Source: Pontibacter diazotrophicus (GTDB lineage: Bacteria > Bacteroidota > Bacteroidia > Cytophagales > Hymenobacteraceae). From it: a stretch of DNA of 64,000 nt. The position numbers and the translations under genes are program-made. Shown piece by piece: positions 37,037-46,541 of this stretch. The stretch is taken from the NCBI RefSeq assembly GCF_003367245.1, contig NZ_QRGR01000014.1:1-64000 (forward strand), given 5' to 3'. Each line of letters opens with the position of its first letter. Positions within the stretch are counted from its first letter, which is position 1. The notes beneath the pieces were generated by a model. That model had not been told where the DNA came from and ran no database searches. It was given only the letters and a program-made list of their open reading frames with translations.

Positions 37037-37369
37037 TTAGCCTTTTTCGTTGCCCAGTCCTTCGTTGCTTTTATGTCCTTTCAGTGTGCTGGCGTTGGGC
37101 TGATCGGTACGGAACTCTTTGTCCGTGCTGTCTGCTCCGCGCGAAGTTGTGGTCAGGTTTGTTTGATCGCTGTGTTTGTCAGGACTGTCTTTGCCTGGTT
37201 TTGCTCCGGCGGTAGTTCCTTCCCGGCTGGGCTTGTTTTCGCCGCGCGTATTATCAGCGCCGCCCTCTACCGGACCTGTTTGGTTTGCGGGCTGCTGTCC
37301 GCTCACGTTTCCTCCCTTGCCTTCATGGCTCTTCAATTCATTGCTGATGTTATCTTTATTATCTGACAT
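37037..37369 (-). CDS. Small disordered hydrophilic protein
   Basis: From the ATG at 37369 (an ATG at 37378 would add three residues) the product has 110 residues. It is very rich in Gly, Asn, Lys, Asp, Glu, Ser and Thr and contains almost no hydrophobic residues, so it is predicted to be disordered. I recognise no family; the composition resembles desiccation-type hydrophilins, but this is only a resemblance. It is followed by the terminator at 36963-36990. Confidence 0.55.
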   Translation of the reverse strand: MSDNKDNISNELKSHEGKGGNVSGQQPANQTGPVEGGADNTRGENKPSREGTTAGAKPGKDSPDKHSDQTNLTTTSRGADSTDKEFRTDQPNASTLKGHKSNEGLGNEKG

Positions 37370-37594
37370 AGTTATCATTTTCTTGATTGAAACATAGTTT
37401 AAATACCCAGACTTATCGGGGTAGTAAGTTGTACGAACAAAGTAAAGGTAAAGGTTAACAAGGCTTCTGAGGATGTTATTTATACTAATATAGTTAGCTA
37501 AATGAGTGTATGAATGTCAATTAAGCAACTAACGCTTCTTAATTGCGTAAAAAATTAGCAATTAGTATCAATATTAAGCTTAAAGACTAGAAAT

Positions 37595-37963
37595 ATGAAA
37601 TTGAAAATAGATGAAAAGCCTTTCCTGCCGGATGGCCGGCATGTGGTGCAAATAACAGAGGTGGAAGAAGGCAAAAGTGAAAACAAAGAAGTACCCTTTA
37701 TTAACTGCCGCCTGGAAAATGAAGATGGTTTTGTTAACCAGCGTTTCTACCTAAGTGAGCCTGGCCAGCCTATTCTAGCTTCTTTCCTGAAAGCAGTAGG
37801 TATTGAGAAAGCCGAGGTTGACTCAAAAGAGCTGAAGGGCAAAACACTTTCAGTGGAAGTGGAGGAACGCTCTTACGAAGACGCTGATGGTAAAGAAAAG
37901 ACCATTAAACAGGCCACTCATTTTGCACCTGTGGGTAAAGCAGATACATCAGATAGGTTCTAA
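37595..37963 (+). CDS. Small protein of unknown function
   Basis: The product has 122 residues, acidic and soluble. The beta-rich layout (HVVQITEVEEGK, PFINCRLENEDGFVNQRFYL, KTLSVEVEERSYEDADGK) with a C-terminal TSDRF may be an OB-like fold of the kind seen in phage DUF669 or single-strand-binding relatives, but I am not sure. No phage genes are near. A terminator follows at 37997-38023. Confidence 0.55.
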   Translation: MKLKIDEKPFLPDGRHVVQITEVEEGKSENKEVPFINCRLENEDGFVNQRFYLSEPGQPILASFLKAVGIEKAEVDSKELKGKTLSVEVEERSYEDADGKEKTIKQATHFAPVGKADTSDRF

Positions 37964-37996
37964 AGCATTATTAGTATAAGTAATATCATATATTTT

Positions 37997-38023
37997 AAAA
38001 AAGGGGCTACATGCTCCTTTTTT
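37997..38023 (+). terminator. Terminator with T-tract after the small unknown gene
   Basis: An 11-bp stem (37997-38007 with 38013-38023, one G-T pair) closes a 5-nt loop. It ends in a run of eight T, a classical intrinsic terminator. Confidence 0.85.
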
Positions 38024-38114
38024 TTATTTGTGGCTTCAGTTGCCGGCGCAGATACTTTCAGACTATTTCCGTAAGTGTTAGAAGGTTTCTTATACATTTT
38101 GAAGAGGGAGAGGT

Positions 38115-38837
38115 ATGGTAACAGAAAGAGACAGGTACAGTACAGGGCGGCTAACTGCAAGACCCGTTAACACTTCCGGAAAAGCTGAATTTACAACGGG
38201 TGTGCAGCGGCTGGGACTAGATTCAAAAAAAGATGGCCTGTTTTACGTTCCTAAAAGGTATAGTAACAGCCAACCAGCTGCCCTTGCTGTTATGCTGCAC
38301 GGCGCAGGAGCCCCGGCTGAACAAGGCCTGTCATTACTCCAACGGTATGCTGATGAGAAAAACATCATACTGATTGCGCCAGCTTCCCGTTCATATTCAT
38401 GGGACATTATTGCCAGCGATGCCTTCGGGCCGGATGTTATTTTCATAGATCAGGCGCTTGAGTTTGTTTTTGGAAACTTTGCTATAGACCCTGCGCATGT
38501 GGCTATCGGCGGCTTTTCGGATGGTGCTTCGTATGGCCTGTGTCTGGGCTTAACAAATGGGGATCTTTTTACGCATATTATGGCATTCTCCCCGGGCTTT
38601 GTATATACACTGGAAAAGAACGGAAAGCCTAACGTATATATTTCACATGGTGTCCATGATACGGTATTACCTATTGACCCCTGCGCCAGGCGTGTTGTAC
38701 CGCAACTGCAGCGGCAGGGCCTGGAGGTAAATTATACTGAGTTTGAAGGAGGGCACGAAATCCCGTCCAATATTGCAGAAAGTGCTGCTGAATGGTTCAT
38801 AGGGAGTGACACTGTTTCACAACAGGCTAAACCCTAA
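38115..38837 (+). CDS. Alpha/beta hydrolase, carboxylesterase/phospholipase type
   Basis: The product has 240 residues with no signal peptide. Visible are HGAGAPAE (oxyanion side), the nucleophile elbow GFSDGAS (Ser), Asp in HGVHDTVLP and His in EGGHEIP, a complete catalytic triad of the carboxylesterase/poly-hydroxyalkanoate-depolymerase-like group. A purine-rich stretch GAGGGAGAGG precedes the ATG. It is likely a cytosolic esterase of unknown substrate. It ends in a long stem-loop shared with the convergent gene. Confidence 0.8.
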   Translation: MVTERDRYSTGRLTARPVNTSGKAEFTTGVQRLGLDSKKDGLFYVPKRYSNSQPAALAVMLHGAGAPAEQGLSLLQRYADEKNIILIAPASRSYSWDIIASDAFGPDVIFIDQALEFVFGNFAIDPAHVAIGGFSDGASYGLCLGLTNGDLFTHIMAFSPGFVYTLEKNGKPNVYISHGVHDTVLPIDPCARRVVPQLQRQGLEVNYTEFEGGHEIPSNIAESAAEWFIGSDTVSQQAKP

Positions 38838-38841
38838 CCCA

Positions 38842-38888
38842 TATGCTGAAAGCCTTCAGACTGCTTCAGTCTGAAGGCTTTCAGCATA
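38842..38888. terminator. 21-bp perfect stem-loop between convergent genes
   Basis: Arms 38842-38862 and 38868-38888 are perfectly complementary around GCTTC. No T-run follows, but the position downstream of the esterase and downstream of the convergent YihY gene fits a bidirectional terminator. Confidence 0.75.
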
Positions 38889-38990
38889 CTTGAAATAAAG
38901 GTATAAAATACATAGCAGCTCCTGTATGCGCCTGCCCATAAATTGTTGCGAAACAAGAACTTTACATCTATAAAATTCAGCTGTTTTACA

Positions 38991-39947
38991 TTACTTATCA
39001 TCGTCCTGCCCCGCCACACGGTCAGCGTGGTAGGCACCGCGTTCTCCCATTGGCTCTTCCTCACCAACGGTGGTGTCTTTAGCTGTTTGATGCTCCATCT
39101 CAGAATTAATTTCTGCACCCAGTAGGATAACGAAGCTGGTGAGATTAAGCCACAGAAGGAGGATAATAACAGCGGCAACGGAGCCATACATCTCGTCAAA
39201 GTCGCCGAAATTGTTGACGTACCACGAAAACAGCAGCGAGCCTATTAACCATAGGACCGTAGCAATAGCTGATCCCCAGCTTACCCACTTAAATTGAGGG
39301 CTGTCTCTATCGGGAGCAATCTTGTAAAGCAGAGAAAGCCCGAACATCACAAATATTGCCAGCACAAGCCACCTTCCCCATTGTATGACCGTCTCAAGTA
39401 CACTCGGCAGCCCCAGGTTATCTACCAGTGCCGGAAAGGCAATTACTGCAGCCAGGCAAATGATACCCAACACGATACCACCAATTGTGAAGAGCAGCGT
39501 AATTCCGTTTAATTTAAAGAAGCTCCTTTTTTCCTCTTCATCATAGGCAATGTCTATGCCTAGGAACAACGATTTAGTACCCTTGTTGGCACTCCATAAA
39601 CTCAGGAGGATACTCAAGGCCACCCCCCAGCCCAGTGTAGTGCTCGAGCTCTGTGCTATGTTATGGAGCCTTTCCGAAAGCATTTCGTGCGCACTCTCTG
39701 GTAATGCGGACGTAAGTTGCTCCATTTGCTGCTCTACTTCTAAAGGATCCATTACGAGCCCATATATCGAGATAGTAGCAGCCAGTAAGGGAAAAATTGC
39801 CAGGAAAAAGTAAAATGCTACACCGGCAGCAACAATATTCAAATTGTCTTTTGTGAGCTGGTCTTTTACTCTTAGCATCACCTCTTTCCATCCGCTCCCA
39901 GATATTTCACTAGGTTTTCTTGCATCTCTTCCTTTATTATCTGCCAT
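38991..39947 (-). CDS. YihY/BrkB family membrane protein
   Basis: The product has 318 residues with about six membrane segments (NIVAAGVAFYFFLAIFPLLAA near residue 38, then four to five more to about 280). The core matches the YihY/virulence-factor BrkB family. The C-terminal tail is acidic and polar (EEPMGERGAYHADRVAGQDDDK). Members are widespread inner membrane proteins of uncertain role, once thought to be RNase BN. A second member is at 51193-52116. A perfect 12-bp hairpin abuts the start codon on the 5' side. Confidence 0.88.
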   Translation of the reverse strand: MADNKGRDARKPSEISGSGWKEVMLRVKDQLTKDNLNIVAAGVAFYFFLAIFPLLAATISIYGLVMDPLEVEQQMEQLTSALPESAHEMLSERLHNIAQSSSTTLGWGVALSILLSLWSANKGTKSLFLGIDIAYDEEEKRSFFKLNGITLLFTIGGIVLGIICLAAVIAFPALVDNLGLPSVLETVIQWGRWLVLAIFVMFGLSLLYKIAPDRDSPQFKWVSWGSAIATVLWLIGSLLFSWYVNNFGDFDEMYGSVAAVIILLLWLNLTSFVILLGAEINSEMEHQTAKDTTVGEEEPMGERGAYHADRVAGQDDDK

Positions 39948-39983
39948 GTTTTATAGCTTTTACTTATGTATAAGCTATAAAAC
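39948..39983 (-). promoter_or_regulatory. Perfect 12-bp hairpin directly before the YihY start codon
   Basis: Arms 39948-39959 and 39972-39983 pair perfectly around a 12-nt loop. The stem ends at the base next to the start codon (39945-39947). In RNA it would occupy the ribosome entry zone; in DNA it could be an operator. The rest of the gap, 39984-40251, shows nothing else. Confidence 0.6.
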
Positions 39984-40251
39984 GAAGTACAATTTCATTG
40001 GTTAGCAGATTTCACTTATTTAGAAATGAACGGTTTAATTATGTAATCCTTTAAAGCAGCAACTGGAGTACAGAAAGGAGAGGCGTCACAGGGAGGGATA
40101 TCAGCTAATACTAAAACAGATTACCTGCCACTGTCACAGGTTTATGCTTGCTTTAGATTAGATGGTAAGATGAACTGCTTTTGATTTGTAATGCAGATAG
40201 GGAAATAAAAAATTTGCACGGGCCTCAATCCATAAAGTAGAAAAAGGTACA

Positions 40252-41313
40252 TCAGGAGGTTTCGGAATCTTCCTCTTTCCCGAGTATGTAACCATAAGGA
40301 TTTAACCGGGGAACCCGGTCAAAAACAACTTTCAGGCTGGCAAACAATGGGACAAACAAGATCATGCCAGGTACACCCCAGAGAAGGTTGCCTAGCAGAA
40401 TAATCATGATGGTGGCCAATGGATTCAGTTTTACTTTTGATCCGGTTATATAAGGCGTTAGCAGGTTTGCCTCTACGACCTGGGTTACCATAAAAAAGAG
40501 CAGCACCAGCGCCGGGTACAAGAGCGAATCTTTAACCAGGAAAGCAAACGTAATGGGAAGAGCGATTCCCAGGAAGGACCCAAAGTAGGGGATGATACGA
40601 AGTAAAGCCGTAACCATGGCAAAAAGAATGGCATGTTCAATGCCAATAGCCCAAAAGCCAAGGGCATAGACCACACCTAAAATGGAGATGACAGTCAGAA
40701 CACCAATCAGGTAATCATGAATAATTCTTGATATTCTCCCGAACATCACCTTTGTTTCCCTTTCACTGCCGAATAAGCGGAGCCTGACGAAGAAGTTCTG
40801 AATCCGTTGCTGGTATACGATTAAAAAGAAGGTATACGTCAGCACAATAAAGATAAACAGCAGGATGTACAACCCTTGCATTATAAAATCTCTTACACTC
40901 TTAAACAGTGCCCTTGCAATGTTTCCCTTTTGCTCTTCTACTATCTGGTCCTGTTCAGTTTGAGTTAAGTCGGTGGTTTGGTAAAGCAGCCCTTGCAGCC
41001 TGTTTGTCTTTTCTTCTATTCTTTTTTCTAACCTGGGGAGGTCGTCTTCCAGGATAGTAACCTGGTAATAAACCAAGGTGCCTAAAGCGCCAAGTATAGC
41101 CAGTAAGACCAGGATGGAAACTAAGGCTGCAGCCGGCCTTTTTAAACGGAACCCTTGCAGTTTTTGCACCAGCGGGAACAGCAGCATAGCAAAGAAAATA
41201 GCTATCGCGATTGGTATCAGGAATGTTTTGCCCAGGTACAGGATCAGGGACACCAATAATACTAAAAGTAAAATTTTAAGCAGCCGGTTGAAAGTATTCT
41301 TTTTTGTGCTCAT
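40252..41313 (-). CDS. AI-2E family transporter (PerM-like)
   Basis: From the ATG at 41313 (MSTKKNTFNRLLKILL) the product has 353 residues; the longer frame from 41439 adds 42 residues without membrane character. It has about eight membrane segments and a charged central helical region (about 90-170), as in the PerM/YdgG family. This family moves small molecules or ions; AI-2 export is shown for few members. ILRIIPYFGSFLG and LWGVPGMILFVPL match family blocks. Confidence 0.85.
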   Translation of the reverse strand: MSTKKNTFNRLLKILLLVLLVSLILYLGKTFLIPIAIAIFFAMLLFPLVQKLQGFRLKRPAAALVSILVLLAILGALGTLVYYQVTILEDDLPRLEKRIEEKTNRLQGLLYQTTDLTQTEQDQIVEEQKGNIARALFKSVRDFIMQGLYILLFIFIVLTYTFFLIVYQQRIQNFFVRLRLFGSERETKVMFGRISRIIHDYLIGVLTVISILGVVYALGFWAIGIEHAILFAMVTALLRIIPYFGSFLGIALPITFAFLVKDSLLYPALVLLFFMVTQVVEANLLTPYITGSKVKLNPLATIMIILLGNLLWGVPGMILFVPLFASLKVVFDRVPRLNPYGYILGKEEDSETS

Positions 41314-41460
41314 ACGTGAAAAGATGAAACGCAAAAGCCGGATTGATGTTTTGCAAATACAATTCGGGAGCGCCCTGATTTCTGCTGATGGAAGCCTGCT
41401 GCTGTAACCTTTCAAGAGAAAGCTTTCGTTAACAGGCAAACACCTCTTAAGGCACCCGCT

Positions 41461-43227
41461 ATGAAAAAAGATGTTTTGGGCTTAGCTGTAAATATCCTGC
41501 TGGTGTTCGCAGTGCAGCCTTTTGCGCTTGCACAGACCGGCACTCCCCCTCCTGAAAAACAGGCCACTCCGCACCAGGTCAAAGGCCTGTGGTACAAAAA
41601 CAGTATCATCTACAACGTAGACATTGATTCATTCAAGGACTCGGACGGTGACGGCGTGGGCGATTTTAAGGGGCTTGCGCAGCAGCTGGATTACCTGCAG
41701 ATGCTGGGGGTGGATGTGCTTTGGCTGGCCCCTTTCCAGCCCTCGCCGGAGCAGGATAACGGCTACGACGTCTCCGACTATTATGGCATAAATCCACGCC
41801 TGGGCACACCCGGCGATTTCGAGGACTTTATGCACCAGGCGCACATGCGGGGCATGCGGGTTGTCACAGATCTGGTGCTGAACCACACTTCCATTCAGCA
41901 CCCATGGTTTCAGCAGGCACGGCAGAGCAGCAGATCCCGCTACCGCGATTGGTACGTCTGGTCAGAAGAACGCCCGGAAAGCTGGAACAGGGGCATGGTA
42001 TTTCCGGGGGTGCAGGAGGCTACCTGGACGTATGATGAGGAAGCTGGGGCTTATTATTCACATCGTTTCTATAAATTTCAGCCTGACCTCAATTACAGCA
42101 ACCCGGAAGTGCAAAAAGAGGCGGAGCGTATTATCGGCTATTGGCTGCGACAGGGGGTAGATGGTTTCCGGCTTGATGCCGTGCCTTTCATTATTGAAGA
42201 CCCACGATCCGACCCCGATGATCCTATCCATTATTTTGAAATGATTAGCAGGTTCCGGCGGTTTCTGCAGTGGCGTAAGGGTGATGCCATCCTGCTAGGC
42301 GAGGCGAATGTACTGCCTGAAGAGAATGAGCGCTATTTTGGAGACGAAGGCAATGGGATTCATATGATGTTTAATTTTTATGTGAACCAGCACGTGTTTT
42401 ACTCGCTTGCTACTGAGGACCTGCAGCCTCTGAAAAAAGCGCTCGTGGATACCCGTGATATTCCAGCCACAGCCCAATGGGGCAATTTTCTGCGCAACCA
42501 CGACGAACTGGACCTGGGGCGGCTTACGGAGGAACAACGGAATAAAGTATACCAGGCGTTTGGGCCGCAGGAGAACATGCAGCTCTATGAAAGGGGCATT
42601 CGGCGGAGGCTGGCACCCATGCTCCGGAACCGGAAGCAACTGGAGCTGGCCTATAGCCTGATGTTTGCTTTGCCTGGAACTCCCGTTATCCGCTATGGCG
42701 ACGAAATTGCCATGGGCGAAGACCTTAGCCTGCCGGAGCGGGAGGCTGTGCGGACGCCTATGCAGTGGTCTGATGAAAAAAACGCCGGTTTCTCCACAGC
42801 AGACAAGGAGCTGGATACCCCTGTTATTGATGAAGGAAAATACGCCTATGCTCGTGTAAACGTGGAGGCACAGCTCCGAGATCCAAACTCATTCCTGAAC
42901 TGGACTGCCAACATTATTGAAGCAAGGAAACTTTGCCCCGAAATTGGTTGGGGAGACTGGAAGATATTGGAGGCCGGCTCACCGGATGTCCTGGTGATGC
43001 AGTACGACTGGCAAGGCAGCCACTTGGTGATGGTGCACAATTTTAGTGATAAGCCGCAGCAGGTGACATTCACATCAGAGGTAACGGCAAAGGATACGCT
43101 TGAAAACCTGCTGCAGAAAGAAACACGCCGGCCTGGTAAATCCGGTTTCCATAAAATTAAATTAGAGGGGTACGGCTACCGCTGGTACAGAGTGGGAGAG
43201 CTGCTCAATTTAAAAGATATCAGGTAA
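41461..43227 (+). CDS. Exported trehalose-synthase-like GH13 enzyme
   Basis: The product has 588 residues. A signal peptide (1-25, ending FALAQ) places it in the periplasm or outside. The TIM barrel is the same type as in the 14358-16043 enzyme: LVLNHTSIQHPWF, GFRLDAVPF (nucleophile Asp, about 239), LLGEANVLPEE (acid/base), RNHDELD, GTPVIRYGDEIAMGE and RTPMQWSDE. TreS-like enzymes interconvert maltose and trehalose, usually in the cytosol, so the exported form is unusual. It starts 148 bp from the divergent AI-2E gene. A weak 7-bp hairpin at 43271-43292 follows. Confidence 0.85.
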   Translation: MKKDVLGLAVNILLVFAVQPFALAQTGTPPPEKQATPHQVKGLWYKNSIIYNVDIDSFKDSDGDGVGDFKGLAQQLDYLQMLGVDVLWLAPFQPSPEQDNGYDVSDYYGINPRLGTPGDFEDFMHQAHMRGMRVVTDLVLNHTSIQHPWFQQARQSSRSRYRDWYVWSEERPESWNRGMVFPGVQEATWTYDEEAGAYYSHRFYKFQPDLNYSNPEVQKEAERIIGYWLRQGVDGFRLDAVPFIIEDPRSDPDDPIHYFEMISRFRRFLQWRKGDAILLGEANVLPEENERYFGDEGNGIHMMFNFYVNQHVFYSLATEDLQPLKKALVDTRDIPATAQWGNFLRNHDELDLGRLTEEQRNKVYQAFGPQENMQLYERGIRRRLAPMLRNRKQLELAYSLMFALPGTPVIRYGDEIAMGEDLSLPEREAVRTPMQWSDEKNAGFSTADKELDTPVIDEGKYAYARVNVEAQLRDPNSFLNWTANIIEARKLCPEIGWGDWKILEAGSPDVLVMQYDWQGSHLVMVHNFSDKPQQVTFTSEVTAKDTLENLLQKETRRPGKSGFHKIKLEGYGYRWYRVGELLNLKDIR

Positions 43228-43356
43228 AGAAGACTTTTTAACCAGAATCAAGCATGGCAAAATACCCTTCACGCTCTTACCTTACAGAGCGTTGGTGTAC
43301 GTGTGAAGTCCCCTCTGAAAACTTGTGAAGCACCTACAAAAGCTCTGAACATGCGC

Positions 43357-44157
43357 TTAATCTGCGGCATTAAGCACCTCTGCTAATTCCTTCTGATAAG
43401 CAGGATTCTCGTTCATCCCGTTATGCCCCTGTCCCTCCAGAAAGATTACTTTATCCCCTGGCTTCAGGTGCGCTTTCAGCTTTTCTGAAGAACCCGGATA
43501 AATTATCTCATCCTCCTTGCCATGAAAAACAGCAATGGGGGCTTCTGTTTTCTCCACAAAGCGAAAAGTCTCGAATTTATAGTTTAGCAGAAAAGCAGGC
43601 ACAAAAGGGTAGAGGTTCTGCATCAGGTTACCGAGGCTGTAGTAGGGGGCTTGCAATAGCAATAGCTTTGGTTTGTTTACTGAGGCCAGCATGGCAGCAG
43701 GTCCTGTGCCTATTGAATAGCCCGCTATGATAATCTGGTTCTCTGTATAAATCAATTTCAGCTGGTCGTAAGCTGCCTGTACATCCTCGTAAAACTGTCT
43801 TTCGCTGCTAATGCTCCCTTCACTTTTGCCGTAACCGCGGTAATCCAGTAGAAAGAGGTCGTAGTTTAAATCAGTATACGTTTGCGCTATCAAGCCCCAT
43901 GAATCTACAGAACCGGCATTGCCGTGCAGGTAAAATACGAGCCCTTTTGGTTCAGCAGCCTTAAACAACAGCCCATGCAGCTTTACTCCGTCTTTAGTTG
44001 GAATATAAATTTCCTCGAATTCCTGGTTAAACCGAAAGGCATGATCTGCTGTAAGTTTCTGAGGAAAGAAAATCATACGCTCCTGCTGAAATGATAATAG
44101 GCCCATGAGTAGAAGGTAAAGAATGAGTAGTGCTGTCGCTGTTTTTAACATAAACAT
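43357..44157 (-). CDS. Membrane-anchored alpha/beta hydrolase (BEM46/YqkD type)
   Basis: From the ATG at 44157 (or 44151) the product has 266 residues; the frame is open to 44286 but that part has no family match. An N-terminal membrane segment (ATALLILYLLLMGLLSF) anchors it. FYLHGNAGSVDSWG, GYSIGTGPA (Ser nucleophile), HGKEDEIIYP (Asp) and EGQGHNGM (His) give a complete triad. The FQQERMIFFPQKL segment is typical of BEM46-like hydrolases. The substrate is unknown. Confidence 0.8.
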   Translation of the reverse strand: MFMLKTATALLILYLLLMGLLSFQQERMIFFPQKLTADHAFRFNQEFEEIYIPTKDGVKLHGLLFKAAEPKGLVFYLHGNAGSVDSWGLIAQTYTDLNYDLFLLDYRGYGKSEGSISSERQFYEDVQAAYDQLKLIYTENQIIIAGYSIGTGPAAMLASVNKPKLLLLQAPYYSLGNLMQNLYPFVPAFLLNYKFETFRFVEKTEAPIAVFHGKEDEIIYPGSSEKLKAHLKPGDKVIFLEGQGHNGMNENPAYQKELAEVLNAAD

Positions 44158-44399
44158 ACGCAAGGGATTGTTCTTTATATGCCCACCTGCTATGCTGCTA
44201 TACGGCATGCTGAAAATGAATGCTGCTGCAGGTGCATGTTTTAAGGCTAACACAGAAAGGTAAAAAAGGCTGCTTCTCTTTGGCACAAGGCACCTGTTGC
44301 TTTGAGACAGTGGCAGTCTGAGTTGCTTCTACGGCTGAAGATGCTGATATAACCCTATTCTTTTTTTTACGCGTAATCCAAATAGAAAAAGGGGGAGCT

Positions 44400-45605
44400 A
44401 TGGAAAATAAAATGGTAGACAAACTGGCCGGAGATTTCGAGAAGAATCCATCTGATGTAGTGCTGAGCGGGGAGGCGAAGGAGCTGATCCAGGAAGCGTA
44501 CGATGGCGTGCCGGACGGAATTATATTCGATTACCATGCCCACATGCTTGGCTTGGGCACAAGTGGGGCAGGGATATGGGTGAATCCGGAAATGGATAGT
44601 CTCCTTCATCCGGAAGATAAGACAAAGCTACATGTTTATTTAAGTGCTGCAGGTATTGAGGACAGTGAGAAGGCAGATGAGCAATACCTGCAGCGCTTCT
44701 TGACATTGATCGGTGATTTGCCCTATCCTTCCAAAACCTTTGTGCTGGCACTGGATAAAAGCTACGACACAGATGGCCTAGAGAACCTGAATAATACAAA
44801 GGTATATGTTACGAATGAGTATGTGATGCAGGTTTGCCTGCAAAACCCAAGGGTGCTTAACCCCTGCATTTCAGTGCATCCTTACCGGACAGATGCCCTG
44901 AAGGAGCTTGAAAAATGGGCGGGCCGCGGTGTCAGAATGGTAAAGTGGATCCCGAATGAGATGGCTATTGATGCCTCCAGCCCCCAATGCGAAAGCTTCT
45001 ATGAAAAATTGATAGAGCTGGACATGGTGTTGCTGACGCATGTCGGAGATGAAGATGCACTGAAAGTTGTTGGCCTGCAACACCTGGGGAATCCCTTGTT
45101 GTTTGTTAAGCCACTAGATATGGGCGTGAAGATTATTATGGCGCACTGTGCAGGGCTCGGCACAAACCAGGATATTGATAGAGAGGATAAGCCAATGGAA
45201 AAAAACTACAAGCTGTTTCTCCGCCTGATGGATGAACCCCGGTATGTGGGGCAATTGTGGGGTGACATATCCGGTCTTATACAAATCAACCGCTCTGGCG
45301 ATCCACTGAAGGCCATCTTAGAGCGGCAGGACATCCACCACCGCCTGATAAATGGAACCGACTATCCTTTGCCTGCCATCAACTCTGTCGTGTCTACCAA
45401 GGCGCTGGCACAGATGGGTTATTTGGAGAAGGAGCATGTGGAGCCCCTGAATCAAATCTACAAACGAAATCCACTGCTTTTTGACTTTGTACTGAAGCGC
45501 ACGCTGCACCACCCGGATGACAAAAAGCTACAGTTTAGCCCGCTCATTTTTGGAGAGCAGGATGCTTTGTCATATTTAAATGAGGCAGTAGCGGGTAGTA
45601 TATAA
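44400..45605 (+). CDS. Amidohydrolase-family (TIM-barrel) metal-dependent hydrolase
   Basis: The product has 401 residues, soluble. The metal-binding set is visible: FDYHAHM near residue 45, LTHVGDE, MAHCAGLG and NGTDYPLP (final Asp). This fits the amidohydrolase_2-like group (decarboxylases, lactonases). A purine-rich stretch GGGGGAGC precedes the ATG. The substrate is unknown. No operon partner overlaps. Confidence 0.75.
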   Translation: MENKMVDKLAGDFEKNPSDVVLSGEAKELIQEAYDGVPDGIIFDYHAHMLGLGTSGAGIWVNPEMDSLLHPEDKTKLHVYLSAAGIEDSEKADEQYLQRFLTLIGDLPYPSKTFVLALDKSYDTDGLENLNNTKVYVTNEYVMQVCLQNPRVLNPCISVHPYRTDALKELEKWAGRGVRMVKWIPNEMAIDASSPQCESFYEKLIELDMVLLTHVGDEDALKVVGLQHLGNPLLFVKPLDMGVKIIMAHCAGLGTNQDIDREDKPMEKNYKLFLRLMDEPRYVGQLWGDISGLIQINRSGDPLKAILERQDIHHRLINGTDYPLPAINSVVSTKALAQMGYLEKEHVEPLNQIYKRNPLLFDFVLKRTLHHPDDKKLQFSPLIFGEQDALSYLNEAVAGSI

Positions 45606-45839
45606 GCGAATAATAGTCTCATTACCTGGCTTGCTTTAGTTATAAGAGCCCTGAGTAGGTTAAACAAAATATTCCGCCTCATTCAGCATAGCATAAAGAT
45701 ACCCGAACCACTGGCTTCTGCAAGCGTAAAATAATAGCATCATTTTTAGGCGTCTGTCACACATACAGCGGCAGCGCGAGGACCATCTTAAATTATACAA
45801 ATCCTGGGATGTGAAGAAACCGGGAAGAGAGAAAAAATT

Positions 45840-46331
45840 ATGACAGGAAAGGCAGCAGTATACGGATTGATAGCGGGAGCCGCAGGAGTGGCAGCCATGA
45901 CGCTGGCAGAGAAAATAGAGCAGCAGTTTACAAAGAGGCCTGACTCTTATGTGCCTGCACATACTTTAGAGCGGCTGCTGGGGCGCCCGCATAAGCCTGA
46001 CTCAGAAAGACTGGGTTTTAACTGGGCCATGCACTGGGGGCAGGGCATTCTGTTGGGTGTGGTGCGTGGGCTGATGGCGGAGAGCGGATATCGTGGCCCT
46101 GTGGGATCTTTTCTGTTCATGAACCTGCGGCTGATCTGCGACCAGGCTCAGGAGAATGCTACCGGAGTAGGCGCTCCTCCCTGGACGTGGCCCAAAGACG
46201 AGCAGGCAATTGATTTGCTGCACAAAGGAGTCTATGCCTTTACTACAGGAGCAGTAGCTGACATGCTTATTGCCGGACCTTATCGCCATCCTGTTGCGCG
46301 CGTGGGCTGGACAATAGGAGAGCGGCCATAG
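45840..46331 (+). CDS. Small membrane-associated protein of unknown function
   Basis: The product has 163 residues. It has an N-terminal hydrophobic helix (AAVYGLIAGAAGVAAMTLA), a central part (NWAMHWGQGILLGVVRGL) and a C-terminal hydrophobic helix (AYAFTTGAVADMLIAG-like), suggesting two or three membrane segments. Similar small proteins occur in stress-type gene clusters, but I do not recognise a named family. A long stem-loop follows at 46454-46492. Confidence 0.55.
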   Translation: MTGKAAVYGLIAGAAGVAAMTLAEKIEQQFTKRPDSYVPAHTLERLLGRPHKPDSERLGFNWAMHWGQGILLGVVRGLMAESGYRGPVGSFLFMNLRLICDQAQENATGVGAPPWTWPKDEQAIDLLHKGVYAFTTGAVADMLIAGPYRHPVARVGWTIGERP

Positions 46332-46453
46332 CCTAAGCCTTTTTCAGACGGTTTTGGTAGAACAGTATCACCCTGTAAATATACTTAATCCGCTTATTTA
46401 GCCTGTTTCTGAAACCTTGACTAGGCAGACAAGTACCTACTTATACTTATTTC

Positions 46454-46492
46454 AGAGACTGTTCCTGATATGGAACATCAGGAACAGTCTCT
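46454..46492 (+). terminator. 16-bp perfect stem-loop upstream of the alcohol dehydrogenase gene
   Basis: Arms 46454-46469 and 46477-46492 pair perfectly around a 7-nt loop. No T-run follows. It ends the preceding unit or structures the leader of the gene starting at 46542. Confidence 0.65.
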
Positions 46493-46541
46493 AAGTCACA
46501 GAATCACAAAATGTCTTATTTAACACAAAGAAAACAAACTT

